This document shows positions 34,544-43,567 of a DNA stretch of 64,000 nucleotides, in pieces. The notes under the pieces were generated by a model. It made no database searches and was not told the DNA's origin. It saw nothing but the letters and a program-made list of their open reading frames with translations. Origin of the DNA: Comamonadaceae bacterium OTU4NAUVB1 (lineage in GTDB: Bacteria > Pseudomonadota > Gammaproteobacteria > Burkholderiales > Burkholderiaceae_C); the NCBI GenBank assembly GCA_024372625.1, contig CP099607.1, positions 62,001 through 126,000 of the forward strand, given 5' to 3'. The position numbers were made by a program, and so were the translations under genes. How positions within the stretch are numbered: position 1 is the first letter of the stretch; each line of letters begins with the position of its first letter.

Positions 34544-35914
34544 ATGGCACGCAATACCCAAGTCACCGCCGATCACGACGCGCCGCCCGTCACCCGCATC
34601 CTGGCCGATTACGTGGCCAATCACCCGTCGCGGGGATGGAGCGACGCCGTCGACCACGAGGCGCACCGGACGTTCCTCAACTGGCTGGGCTGCGCCGTGG
34701 GCGCGGCCCGCCACGAAGCGGTCGAGGCCGCCCTGGCCGCGGTGCAGACGCTGCAGCCCGCGCCGCAGGCGAGCGTCCTGGGCCGCGCCGAGCAGGTCGA
34801 CATCGCCAGCGCGGCCCTGCTCAACGGGATCGCCTCGCACACCTTCGATTTCGACGACACGCACCTGAAGACCATCATCCATCCGGCCGGCCCGGTCGCA
34901 TCGGCCGTGCTGGCGCTGGCCGAACACACCGGCGCCAGCGGCCGGGTGATGCTCGACGCGCTGGTGCTGGGCATCGACGTCGCCTGCCGGCTGGGCAACA
35001 CGGTCTATCCCGAGCACTACGACCGCGGCTGGCACATCACCGGCACCACCGGCATGTTCGGCGCGGCCGCCGCCTGCGCGCGACTGCTGGGCCTGAGCGC
35101 CGACCGGACGGCGATGGCGCTGGGCATCGCGGCGTCGCAGCCGGTCGGCCTGCGCGAGCAGTTCGGCACCATGACCAAGCCGTTCCACCCCGGCGGCGCC
35201 GCGCGCGCGGGCCTGATGTCCGCCCTGATGGCCAGGCACGGTTTCACCGCCAGCCCGCGGGCCATCGAAGCGCCCCGGGGCTGGGCGCAGGTGGTGTCGA
35301 CCAAGCACGCGTGGAACGAGGTGACCGACGAACTGGGCGAGCGCTTCGAGATTTCCTTCAACAGCTACAAGCCGTTCGCCTGCGGCATCGTGATCCACCC
35401 GAGCATCGACGCCTGCGTGCAGCTGCGCGAGCGCGGCGTGAAGCCCGAGCAGGTCGAGCGCATCGAGCTGAAGGTGCATTCGCTGGTGCTCGAACTCACC
35501 GGCAAGAAGGAACCGGTCGACGGTCTCCAGGGCAAGTTCAGCGTCTACCACGGGTGCGCCGCCGGCCTGGTCTTCGGTCGTGCCGCCGAGGAGGAGTTCG
35601 CCGACGACATCGTGAGCCGTCCCGACGTGGTCGCCCTGCGCCGCAAGGTCGTGGCGACCGTCGACGACGGCATCGACGAGGCCAGCGCCGACGTCACGGC
35701 GGTGCTGGCCGACGGCCGGCGCGAGCACGTGTTCGTCGAGCACGCGATCGGATCGGTGCAGCGGCCCATGAGCGACGGCGACCTGGAACGCAAGTTCCAC
35801 GGCCTGTCGGACGCGCTGCTCGGCACCGGGGCGAGCGACCGCCTGCTGCAGGCCTGCTGGGCCCTCGGCGATGCCGCGGACGTGCGCGCGCTGACCGCGC
35901 TGGCCCGGCCATGA
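34544..35914 (+). CDS. MmgE/PrpD family protein
   Basis: 456 residues, full length. Helical N-domain with the family motif around HTFDFDDTHLKTIIHPAGP and a C-domain with FNSYKPFACGIVIHPSIDA. Members include 2-methylcitrate dehydratase and cis-aconitate decarboxylase; this one cannot be assigned by eye. It follows a Bug gene by 61 bp, suggesting that its substrate is a carboxylate taken up by that protein. Its stop overlaps the start of a small dehydrogenase remnant. Confidence 0.88.
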   Translation: MARNTQVTADHDAPPVTRILADYVANHPSRGWSDAVDHEAHRTFLNWLGCAVGAARHEAVEAALAAVQTLQPAPQASVLGRAEQVDIASAALLNGIASHTFDFDDTHLKTIIHPAGPVASAVLALAEHTGASGRVMLDALVLGIDVACRLGNTVYPEHYDRGWHITGTTGMFGAAAACARLLGLSADRTAMALGIAASQPVGLREQFGTMTKPFHPGGAARAGLMSALMARHGFTASPRAIEAPRGWAQVVSTKHAWNEVTDELGERFEISFNSYKPFACGIVIHPSIDACVQLRERGVKPEQVERIELKVHSLVLELTGKKEPVDGLQGKFSVYHGCAAGLVFGRAAEEEFADDIVSRPDVVALRRKVVATVDDGIDEASADVTAVLADGRREHVFVEHAIGSVQRPMSDGDLERKFHGLSDALLGTGASDRLLQACWALGDAADVRALTALARP

Positions 35915-36087
35915 GGACGAACGAGCCGCTGCCCGCCGGCTCCGCGCTCCGGGGCTTCGACCCCGTGATCGTGACGCCGCACAGCGCCGGGCATTCCGAT
36001 GGCAACGAAGCGCGGGTCGCGGCGCGCTTCCTGGACAACCTGCGGTGCTGGCTCGACGGCGGCGTGCTGCCGCACCGGGTGGCCTGA
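35911..36087 (+). pseudogene. C-terminal remnant of a D-2-hydroxyacid dehydrogenase
   Basis: 58 residues with an ATG overlapping the MmgE/PrpD stop (ATGA). The text LPAGSALRGFDPVIVTPHSAG and an FLDNLRCWLDGG ending match the last ~55 residues of NAD-dependent D-2-hydroxyacid dehydrogenases, where the TPH-x-AG His is part of the active site. The NAD-binding domain and the rest of the substrate domain are gone, so there is no enzyme here. A deletion fused the gene end to the MmgE/PrpD stop. Confidence 0.75.
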
Positions 36088-36217
36088 ACGCCGTGGCGCC
36101 ACGGGATGCGACGGAGCGTGCGTCCGCGGGGCGATGCCGCATCGACCGGCCCGGCGCGCGATCGCGATCGGGGTGGCTGCGTGGCTCCGCGCGGGCCGGC
36201 CGTCCCGCCACCCGCCG

Positions 36218-37249
36218 TCACGTGAAGAGGCTGCGGTAGGCGTACAGGCCGGGGGTCCCGCCCGTCATCACGAAAAGCACCTTGTCGCCGCGCGCGTACC
36301 GCCCGGCCGCGAGGTCCGACATCAGCCCCGCCAGGGCCTTGCCCGAATAGACCGGGTCGACCAGCAGACCCTCGGTGGCGCCCAGCAGGCGGAGGGCGGC
36401 CAGCATCCCGTCGGTCGGAATGCCGTAGCCCGCGCCCCGGTGCGTGCCGTCGAGGTCGATGGCGTCGTCGTCGAGGTCCCCGGGGTGGCCGAGGAGCGCC
36501 AGGGTCGACCGGGTGAGTTCCAGCGTCGCGGCCCGGGTCGGCGCCAGATCCGCCAGCACCGAATGGCCCCGCACGGTGGCGGCGCCGCGTCCCAGGAGTT
36601 CGAAGCCGGCCGCCAGGCCCGATTGCGTGCCCGCGCTGCCGTTGGGGACGACGACCTGCCGGAAACGCCAGCCGGAGCGCCGTTCCTGCCCCGCGATCTC
36701 GAGGGCGCACCGGACGTAGCCCAGGGCGCCCAGCGGGGTGGAGCCTCCCGTGGGGATGACGCAGGCGCGCCGGCCGAGGCCGGCCAGCACCTCCGCGCGC
36801 GCGTTCGCTGCTTCCAGGGCGTCCGATCCGGGCTCCAGCGTGACGATCCGGGCGCCGAAGACGGCGTCGAGCACGAGGTTCCCGCTGTGCTCGTAATCGG
36901 CGTCGGTGCGCCGCACGGTTCTGGCGAGGAAGAGTTCGCAGGCGAGCCCGATGCGGGCGGCCGCCGCCGCCGTCAGCCGCGCGTGGTTGGACTGCAGGGC
37001 ACCGACCGTGAGCACGGTGTCCGCGCGCTGCGCCCGCGCGGCGCCCAGGAGGTATTCGAGCTTGCGCAGCTTGTTGCCGCCACCGCCGAGTTCCATGTGG
37101 TCGTCGCGTTTGACGAACAGCGCGACGCCGAGGGCGTCGGCCCCGAGCGCGGCCTCCAGGCGCTTCAGGCGCCGGATCGGCGTCGGTCCCGCCACCAGGG
37201 GGACGCGGGCGAAACGAGCGAGCGCCCGGGCGAGTTCATGGGGGGTCAC
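36218..37249 (-). CDS. D-cysteine desulfhydrase / ACC deaminase family PLP enzyme
   Basis: 343 residues from GTG 37249 (VTPHELARALARF), the usual family N-terminus; an ATG at 37330 gives a longer reading without family support. Motifs: GPTPIRRLKRLEA, KRDDHMELGGGGNKLRKLEYLL with the PLP Lys, VGALQSNHARLTAA, a glycine-rich phosphate loop (GSAGTQSGLAAG) and DPVYSGKALAGL. The family cleaves D-cysteine to pyruvate, ammonia and sulfide, or opens 1-aminocyclopropane-carboxylate. The sequence does not separate these. It stands alone, divergent from the DedA-rhodanese gene. Confidence 0.88.
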   Translation of the reverse strand: MTPHELARALARFARVPLVAGPTPIRRLKRLEAALGADALGVALFVKRDDHMELGGGGNKLRKLEYLLGAARAQRADTVLTVGALQSNHARLTAAAAARIGLACELFLARTVRRTDADYEHSGNLVLDAVFGARIVTLEPGSDALEAANARAEVLAGLGRRACVIPTGGSTPLGALGYVRCALEIAGQERRSGWRFRQVVVPNGSAGTQSGLAAGFELLGRGAATVRGHSVLADLAPTRAATLELTRSTLALLGHPGDLDDDAIDLDGTHRGAGYGIPTDGMLAALRLLGATEGLLVDPVYSGKALAGLMSDLAAGRYARGDKVLFVMTGGTPGLYAYRSLFT

Positions 37250-37422
37250 GGGAGCGTCCTGTTCGAGGGCCTGGCCTCTGGACGTTCCAGTGTAGGACCG
37301 CGTGGCGCAGGCACCTCCCGGCGCGGCCACCGCGACGCCCGCCGCGCCGACCGGGGCCCGGCGGCGCCGCTCCGGCCGTCCCGCCGGACCACCGGCGGCG
37401 GACGAGTCGCTACGATCAGGCG

Positions 37423-38385
37423 ATGACCTACCTTGTCGATTTGCTGGGCCAGTACGGGCTCGTCGCGGTGTTCGCCTGGGTGCTGATCGAGCAGGCGGGC
37501 GTTCCCCTGCCCGCCTACCCGATGCTGATGGTGGCCGGTTCGCTGGCCGCCGTCGGCGAGCTCTCGCTGCCGTGGCTCGTCGCCGTGACCGTCGCGGCCT
37601 GCCTGATCGCCGACCATGGCTGGTACCTGGCGGGACACCGCTTCGGCGGACGCGTCCTGCGGCTGATGTGCAGGCTGTCGCTCACGCCCGACAGCTGTGT
37701 CAGTCAGACGGAGTCGGTCTTCGACCGATGGGGACCCCGGTCGCTGATCGTCGCCAAATTCATTCCGGGTTTCGCGTCCGTGGCCACCGCGATGGCCGGC
37801 GCCACGCGCGTCTCGCGCTCCGCGTTCCTGGTCTACGACTTCATCGGCTCCCTGCTGTGGGCGGTCGTGGGACTGGCCCTGGGATGGCTGTTCGCGCCGG
37901 CCGTCGAGGTCGTGCTCGCGACCTTGCAGCAGCTCGGGCACTGGGGGGCGGGACTGCTGGCCGCGGCCATCCTGATCTACGTCGCGCGCAAGGCCTGGAG
38001 CCGGATCAATTTCCGCAAGCACCTGCGCCTGGAACGCCTGACGATCGCGCAACTGAAGGACCTGCAGGACAGCGGCGCGGACGTGGTCCTCATCGACGTG
38101 CGCCAGCGCGCGCTCTGGGAGAAGGAGCGCATTCCGGGATCGATCCCCTACGACGCCCGGGCGTGGAAGACCGCGGCCGGCCACCCGCACCTGGAGAAGG
38201 TCATCGTCACGTACTGCGACTGTCCGGCGGAGGCCTCCGCCGCCGTGATCGCGCGCGCCCTGGGCGACGCCGGTTTCGGCCGCGTGCGCCCACTGGCCGA
38301 GGGCCTGGAAGGCTGGAGGAAGGCGAACAACCCGCCCCCGGGTCCTGCGCAGACGACCGCGACGTCCACGACGTCCGCGGGCTGA
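37423..38385 (+). CDS. DedA-family membrane protein fused to a rhodanese domain
   Basis: 320 residues. N-terminal ~190 residues are a DedA/SNARE-associated membrane protein with helices near 10-25, 35-62, 100-125, 135-157 and 170-190, and the FIPGFASVATAMAG motif. After a basic hinge (RKAWSRINFRKHLRLERL), residues ~205-310 form a cytoplasmic rhodanese domain (VLIDVRQRALWEKERIPGSI) with a YCDCPAEASA loop; C265 or C267 is the likely active Cys. DedA proteins flip phospholipids or carrier lipids; why a sulfur-transfer or redox domain is attached is unknown. Confidence 0.9.
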   Translation: MTYLVDLLGQYGLVAVFAWVLIEQAGVPLPAYPMLMVAGSLAAVGELSLPWLVAVTVAACLIADHGWYLAGHRFGGRVLRLMCRLSLTPDSCVSQTESVFDRWGPRSLIVAKFIPGFASVATAMAGATRVSRSAFLVYDFIGSLLWAVVGLALGWLFAPAVEVVLATLQQLGHWGAGLLAAAILIYVARKAWSRINFRKHLRLERLTIAQLKDLQDSGADVVLIDVRQRALWEKERIPGSIPYDARAWKTAAGHPHLEKVIVTYCDCPAEASAAVIARALGDAGFGRVRPLAEGLEGWRKANNPPPGPAQTTATSTTSAG

Positions 38386-38439
38386 TGCGGCCTGCCGCGC
38401 GCGGGCCGATCCGGCAGCCGCGCGGCGCCGGCCATCGGC

Positions 38440-39360
38440 TCAGGGGTCGACCCGGGGACGGCCCCGCGTCGCGTCCGCCGGCGGGAAGCCATAGAGCGCC
38501 GCCGGCGTGTCGACCAGCACCAGACGCCGCAGCGCGGGCGTGGGCAGCCACGCGTGCAGCGTGTCGAGCAGTTCGCCGGGCGCGATGGCGCGGTAGGCGC
38601 TGACGCCCCACCGTCCCGCCTCCGGCTGCCGGGCCGTGTGGGGCCAGTCGCTGCCCCACAGGAGCGAGGCCGGGGCGGCCTCGACGAACGCCCGTGCCCA
38701 GGCGCCGGCCGATCCGGGCACCGCCAACCGGTAGGGCGCCGACAGCTTCACAAGGACGCGTCCGGCGCGCAGCAGGTCGGCAACGGTGGCGGCGCCGCCG
38801 TCGCGGGGGTCGCCGTCCACCAGCGCGAAGTGGTCGAGCACGACCTTCACCGGCAGGGTGGCCAGCCGGTCGGCCAGGACCCGGACGACGCCCGCAGCGG
38901 CATAGAGCTGCAGGTGCCATCCAAGGTCCGCGATGCGCTCGCTCCACCGCGTCAGCAGGTCGTCGAGCACGGCGGCGTCCTGGCGGCCCGAACTCTCAAG
39001 GTTGATGCGGACGCCGCGCGCGCCGCGCGCATGCATCCGCCGCAGCGCGTCCGGCGCGACGTCCTCGGGCGGCACGACCACGCCACGGGCGGCGCCGTCC
39101 AGGCGGTCCAGGCTGTCGAGCGTGCAGCGGTTGTCGGTGCCGTAGACGCTGGGTTGCACGATCACCGCGCGTTGCAGCCCCAGACCCGACAGGTGCCGGC
39201 GCAAGGCGTCCAGGGAGGCGGGACCGGGCGTGTAGTGGCGTTGCGCCACCATGGGATAGGCCTCCGGCGTGCCGATGACGTGGACATGGCAGTCGCACGC
39301 GCCAGCGGGCAGCGCGGTGTCCGGTGCGTCCGGGACGTGGTGCGTCTCAGCCGCCGACAT
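38440..39360 (-). CDS. TIM-barrel amidohydrolase, lactonase-like
   Basis: 306 residues. CDCHVHVIG (metal ligands), QPSVYGTDNRCTL, HLQLY strand, VVLDHFALVDGD, LVKLSAPYRL, GSDWPHT and VDTPAALYGF: a complete member of the amidohydrolase_2 group that includes 2-pyrone-4,6-dicarboxylate and 4-sulfomuconolactone hydrolases. Its start overlaps the dehydrogenase 3' end by 14 bp, making it the last gene of a Bug-Bug-dehydrogenase-hydrolase operon. It serves here as the intact reference for the broken copy at 9402-10412. Confidence 0.9.
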   Translation of the reverse strand: MSAAETHHVPDAPDTALPAGACDCHVHVIGTPEAYPMVAQRHYTPGPASLDALRRHLSGLGLQRAVIVQPSVYGTDNRCTLDSLDRLDGAARGVVVPPEDVAPDALRRMHARGARGVRINLESSGRQDAAVLDDLLTRWSERIADLGWHLQLYAAAGVVRVLADRLATLPVKVVLDHFALVDGDPRDGGAATVADLLRAGRVLVKLSAPYRLAVPGSAGAWARAFVEAAPASLLWGSDWPHTARQPEAGRWGVSAYRAIAPGELLDTLHAWLPTPALRRLVLVDTPAALYGFPPADATRGRPRVDP

Positions 39361-40426
39361 GGTCGTCCGCGCTCGCCAGGCGGCGCGCGAAGGCCCGCCC
39401 CGTGGCGCCGGTGCCCAGGGCGCCGCCGACGTCGCGCGTCGCCTGGCCCGCCCGGATGGCGGCGGTGGCGGCGTGCTCGATGGCCTGCGCCGCCGCGACG
39501 AACGCGGGCAGACCGCGCCGCTGTCCGTGCCAGCCGAGCAGCTGTCCGGCCGACAGGATCAGCGAGAACGGATTGGCGACGTCCTGGCCCGCGATGTCGG
39601 GCGCCGAGCCGTGCGCAGCCTGGCCCATGGCGTGGTCCTGGCCCGCGTTGAGCGATCCCCCCAGCCCCAGGCTGCCCGACAGCTCCGCCGTCAGGTCTGA
39701 CAGGATGTCGCCGAACATGTTGGTGGTCACGATGACGTCGAACTTCCGGGGGTCGCGCACCACGTGGGCCATCATGGCGTCGACGATGTAGTCGTCGACG
39801 CGCACCTCGGGAAAGCGCTCGGCCACGCGCTGGCATTCCTCGATGAACATGCCGTCGCCGATCTTCAGCACGTTGGCCTTGTGGACGATGCTCACGTGGC
39901 GGCCGCGCGTCATGGCCAGCTCGAAGGCGGATGCCGCGATGCGCGCGCAGCACACCCGCGTGATGCGCCGCAGCGACACCACCACGTCGGGCGTGATGAG
40001 CATCTCGCTGCCGCCGGAGGCGATGTTGCGGTCGGCATAGAACCCCTCGGTGTTCTCGCGCACCACCACCAGGTCGAATTCGCCGACCTTCTGCGGGAGC
40101 CCGCTCCAGGTGCGCGCGGGCCGGATGTTGGCGTAGAGGTCGAGTTCCTTGCGGAAGAACTTGGAAGGATTGATCTCGCCCCGGGCCTCGTCCTTGAAGT
40201 CATAGGTCGCCATCGGGCCGAGCATCAGGCCGTCGGCGGCCTTGACCTTGGCGAGCAGGTCCGGCGTAACGGTCGCGCCGTGGCGCCGCAGGCTCTCGTG
40301 GCCCGCCACGTCGTGATCGAATTCGAGCGCGAGTCCGAAGCGCGAGGACGCGGCCGCCAGCACCTCGATCGTCGCGGCCATGGTCTCCGGACCGATGCCG
40401 TCGCCGGGGAGTACAACGATTTTCAT
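39347..40426 (-). CDS. Isopropylmalate/tartrate dehydrogenase family enzyme
   Basis: 359 residues of the beta-decarboxylating dehydrogenase family. N-terminal IVVLPGDGIGPETM, Arg-containing substrate segments (VRENTEGFYAD), a Mg2+/substrate Lys region (HKANVLKIGDGMF), TTNMFGDILSDL and an NAD-site-like GSAPDIAGQDVANP. NAD-dependent oxidation of a 2-hydroxy-diacid such as tartrate or malate is likely; exact substrate unknown. 36 bp separate it from the upstream Bug gene. Confidence 0.9.
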   Translation of the reverse strand: MKIVVLPGDGIGPETMAATIEVLAAASSRFGLALEFDHDVAGHESLRRHGATVTPDLLAKVKAADGLMLGPMATYDFKDEARGEINPSKFFRKELDLYANIRPARTWSGLPQKVGEFDLVVVRENTEGFYADRNIASGGSEMLITPDVVVSLRRITRVCCARIAASAFELAMTRGRHVSIVHKANVLKIGDGMFIEECQRVAERFPEVRVDDYIVDAMMAHVVRDPRKFDVIVTTNMFGDILSDLTAELSGSLGLGGSLNAGQDHAMGQAAHGSAPDIAGQDVANPFSLILSAGQLLGWHGQRRGLPAFVAAAQAIEHAATAAIRAGQATRDVGGALGTGATGRAFARRLASADDHVGG

Positions 40427-40462
40427 GGGAGTGTTCCAGTGGGTTGGTGATTCGTGCGGGAC

Positions 40463-41449
40463 TCAGTCGAGGATCGTTCCCGTGGCCTTGATCAGGCGCG
40501 CGTACTTGGCGACCTCCGCGCGCACGAACTGCTCGAAACGCTCCGGCGTCATCGGCGACACGGCACTGCCTTCGGCCTCGAAGCGCGCCTTCAGGTCGGG
40601 CGTCACGATGATCCGGTTGATCTCCTCGGACAGGCGCCGGACGATGTCCTCGGGGGTGGCGCGCGGGGCGAAGTAACCGCCCCACAGGCTGAAGTCGAAG
40701 CCCGGCAGGGTGTCCGCGACCGGTGGCACCTGCGGCAGGCCGGCCAGCCGTGCCGGGGTCGAGACCGCCAGCGCCCGGACCCGGCCGCCCTGCAGGTGCG
40801 GCACGATCGACGACGCGCTGGCGAAGAAGAACTGCACCTGCGCGCCGATCAGGTCGGTGATGGCCTGGCCGGCGCCCTTGTAGGGCACGTGGGTCATCTC
40901 GGTGCCGGTGCCCGCGGCCAGCGCCGCCGCCGCCAGGTGGCCGGGGGTGGCGGTGCCGGAGGAGGCGTAGGCCACGCGGCCGGGCGCATCCCGCGCGCCC
41001 TTGACCAGGTCCGCGACACTCTGGAAGGGCGAGCCCGACGGCACGGCCAGCACCAGCGGCGCGTTGCCCACCAGCGCCACCGGGCGCAGGTCCTTGAGCG
41101 CGTCGTAGCCCGGGTTCTTCATGGCGGTGCCGTTGATGGCGATCTCGCCGGTCTGGCCCAGCAGCAGCAGGTGGCCGTCGGCCGGTGCCCTGGCCACCAG
41201 CCTGGCGCCCAGTGCCCCGGTGGCGCCCGGGCGGTTGTCGACGATCACGGACTGCCCCAGCGCGCGCGCGAGGCGATCGCCCACGAGGCGCGCGAAGACG
41301 TCGCCCTGGCCGCCGGGCGCGTACGGCACGATCACGGTCACGGTGCGCTCCGGCCAGGTCGCGGCGCGGACGTTGCCGGCCAGGGCGAGGGCCGCGCCGG
41401 CGGCGCACGCGCCGAGCAGCCGGCGCCGGTCGAGTTCGAAGGGGGTCAT
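40463..41449 (-). CDS. Bug/TctC-family periplasmic binding protein (second of a tandem pair)
   Basis: 328 residues. Leader ELDRRRLLGACAAGAALALAG resembles a Tat/Sec signal; mature ATWPERTVTVIVPYAPGGQGD, VDNRPGATGALGA, YASSGTATPGHLAAAAL. A longer open frame continues upstream, but ATG 41449 is the only start that places the signal peptide correctly. Lies between the first Bug gene (33 bp) and the dehydrogenase gene. Confidence 0.92.
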   Translation of the reverse strand: MTPFELDRRRLLGACAAGAALALAGNVRAATWPERTVTVIVPYAPGGQGDVFARLVGDRLARALGQSVIVDNRPGATGALGARLVARAPADGHLLLLGQTGEIAINGTAMKNPGYDALKDLRPVALVGNAPLVLAVPSGSPFQSVADLVKGARDAPGRVAYASSGTATPGHLAAAALAAGTGTEMTHVPYKGAGQAITDLIGAQVQFFFASASSIVPHLQGGRVRALAVSTPARLAGLPQVPPVADTLPGFDFSLWGGYFAPRATPEDIVRRLSEEINRIIVTPDLKARFEAEGSAVSPMTPERFEQFVRAEVAKYARLIKATGTILD

Positions 41450-41481
41450 GGGAACAGGCTCCTGTACGGGATCGGGATCGT

Positions 41482-42468
41482 TCAGCGCAGCTGCATGCCG
41501 GGCTTGTTGGCGACGTCGCGCCACAGCGCAAGCTCCTTGCCCAGCTCGGCCGCGAACGCGGCGGGCGTCAGGCGGATCGGGTCGGCGCCTTCGTGCAGCA
41601 GGCGGCCCTTCACCGGTTCGGCGGCGGCGGCGTCGTTCACCACCGCGTTGAGCGCCGCCACGACGGCCGGCGGCGTCCCCGCCGGCGCGAGCACGCCCCA
41701 CCAGGTGGTGACGTCGTAGCCCGGCACGCCCGATTCCGCCAGCGTGGGCAGCGCTGGAAACAGCGGCGAGCGGCGGGCGCTGGTCACGGCCAGCAGGCTC
41801 AGCTTGCCGTCCTTCAGGTGCGTCTGGATCGTCGGCACGGTCGCGAAGAACAGGTCGACCCGCCCGGCCAGCAGCTCGACCGTCGCAGGCGCGCTGCCCT
41901 TGAAGGGCACGTGCGTCATCGCGAGCCCGGTCTTCTGGCGGAACATCTCGCCGGCCAGGTGGTTGATGCTGCCGTTGCCGGCCGAGCAATAGTTCAGCCC
42001 CTCGGGCCTCGCCTTCGCGGCGGCCACCAGCTCGGCGATGCCGGACACCCCCAGGGCCTTGTTGGCCACCACCAGCAGCGGGCCGCGCCCGATCATGGCG
42101 ATCGGGCTGAAATCCCTGACCGGATCGAAGGGCAGTTTCGGCTCGATGGCGGCATTGGTCGCGAAGGTCGAGGTCGCGAACAGCAGGGTGTGGCCGTCCG
42201 CCGGCGCCTTGGCGACCAGGTTGGCGCCGATCGCGCCGCCCGCGCCGCCCCGGTTGTCGACGACCACGGGTTGTCCGAGGCGTTCGGACATGGTCTTGGC
42301 GATGTCGCGCGCGATGCTGTCGGTGCCGCCACCGGCCGCGAAGGGAACGACCAGCGTGATGGCGCGCGTCGGCCATGGGGCCTGCGCCCGGGCGGGCGCG
42401 AGCGCGGGCACGGCCAGGACGGCGAGCGTGGCCAGCAGCATCTGCCGGCGGCGATGGGAAAGGGTCAT
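41482..42468 (-). CDS. Bug/TctC-family periplasmic binding protein (first of a tandem pair)
   Basis: 328 residues, signal peptide cut after ARAQA; mature PWPTRAITLVVPFAAGGGTD, VDNRGGAGGAIGAN, YCSAGNGSINHLAGEMF. First gene of the minus-strand operon, divergent from the LysR gene at 42599. It differs from its tandem neighbour throughout, so the pair is not a recent duplication and may bind two pathway compounds. Confidence 0.92.
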   Translation of the reverse strand: MTLSHRRRQMLLATLAVLAVPALAPARAQAPWPTRAITLVVPFAAGGGTDSIARDIAKTMSERLGQPVVVDNRGGAGGAIGANLVAKAPADGHTLLFATSTFATNAAIEPKLPFDPVRDFSPIAMIGRGPLLVVANKALGVSGIAELVAAAKARPEGLNYCSAGNGSINHLAGEMFRQKTGLAMTHVPFKGSAPATVELLAGRVDLFFATVPTIQTHLKDGKLSLLAVTSARRSPLFPALPTLAESGVPGYDVTTWWGVLAPAGTPPAVVAALNAVVNDAAAAEPVKGRLLHEGADPIRLTPAAFAAELGKELALWRDVANKPGMQLR

Positions 42469-42565
42469 GGTGTCTCCGTCGTTTCTTGCCGCGCCACCGC
42501 GACGAAGGACGTCGGGACGGTGACCGGTGCGGGGCATGATCGATCGGCCGGCGGTCGCTGTAAAT

Positions 42566-42582
42566 TGCAAAGAAGCTTCGCA
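42566..42582. promoter_or_regulatory. Possible LysR site between LysR and the tandem Bug operon
   Basis: TGC (42566-42568) and GCA (42580-42582) enclose a perfect GAAGCTTC palindrome (42572-42579), 17 bp upstream of the LysR ATG. The position suits autoregulation and divergent activation; the dyad is short. Confidence 0.4.
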
Positions 42583-42598
42583 TTGATACGCTCGGCGC

Positions 42599-43537
42599 AT
42601 GAATTTCGATCTGTCCGACCTGCGCGCCTTCGTCTGCGTCGCCGACCTGGGAAGCTTCCGCGCCGCTGCCGAGGCGCTGCACCTGTCGCAGCCGGCGCTC
42701 TCGCGGCGCGTCGACAAGCTCGAACAGGCACTCGGCTTCCGGCTGTTCGAGCGCACCACGCGCAAGGTCGACATCAACGCGATGGGACGGGCCTTCCTGC
42801 CCCGGGCGCGGCACGTGCTCGGCGAACTGGAGTCGGCGCTGCTGGGCATGGTGGACCTGTCCGCGCGCATCCACGGCCTGGTGACCGTGGCGTGCATCCC
42901 GTCGGCGGTGGACAACTTCATCTCCGGCGTGGTGCGCGATTTCCACCGTCGGCTGCCCGGCATCCGGGTGCGGCTGCTGGACCAGCCCGCGCCCGACATC
43001 CTGCTGTCGGTGGCGCGGTCGGAGGCCGACTTCGGCATCACCTACCTGGGCCTCCAGGAACCCGACCTGGAATTCGAGCGGCTCGTCGACGAACCGTTCG
43101 TGCTGGCCTGCCGGGGCGACCACCCGCTCGCGCGCCGGCGCCGGGTGCGCTGGGCCGAACTGGCCGAGCACGACTGCGTGGTGCTCGCGCCGGGCAGTGG
43201 CAACCGGCTGCTGATGGACCAGGGCCTGGCACACGTGGCGGCCAAGCCGCGCTGGACCTGCGAGGTCCAGCACGTGCCGGCGCAGCTCAGCCTGATCGAG
43301 GCCGGCGTCGGGGTCGGCGCCGTGCCCAAGCTGGCGCTGGCCGGCGGCGCCGGTGCCGCGCTGGTCGGCGTGCCGCTGGTCGAACCCGCGCTCGCGCGCA
43401 GCGTGGGCATCGTGCGCCGCCGGGGACGCCCCGCCGGCGCCGCCGCGCAGGCGTTCCACGACGCGCTCGTGGCGGCCCACCGCTCCCACGACGCGCCGGC
43501 GCGCGCCGCCCGGCCCCGCGCGGGACCGGCGGCCTGA
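42599..43537 (+). CDS. LysR-family transcriptional regulator
   Basis: 312 residues. N-terminal helix-turn-helix (FVCVADLGSFRAAAEALHLSQPALSRRVDKLE) and a periplasmic-binding-like effector domain. Divergent from the tandem Bug operon 131 bp away, the classical arrangement for control by a pathway intermediate. The C-terminus is extended by an Ala/Arg-rich tail. It converges with the MmgE/PrpD gene that ends 31 bp later. Confidence 0.92.
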   Translation: MNFDLSDLRAFVCVADLGSFRAAAEALHLSQPALSRRVDKLEQALGFRLFERTTRKVDINAMGRAFLPRARHVLGELESALLGMVDLSARIHGLVTVACIPSAVDNFISGVVRDFHRRLPGIRVRLLDQPAPDILLSVARSEADFGITYLGLQEPDLEFERLVDEPFVLACRGDHPLARRRRVRWAELAEHDCVVLAPGSGNRLLMDQGLAHVAAKPRWTCEVQHVPAQLSLIEAGVGVGAVPKLALAGGAGAALVGVPLVEPALARSVGIVRRRGRPAGAAAQAFHDALVAAHRSHDAPARAARPRAGPAA

Positions 43538-43567
43538 CGGCCGTCGTCGGCGGCGCGACGGCGTGGG

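Noticed and set aside
36088..36217. Continuation of the dehydrogenase remnant
   Set aside because: The frame stops at 36087 and the following 130 bp hold no homologous text in any frame.
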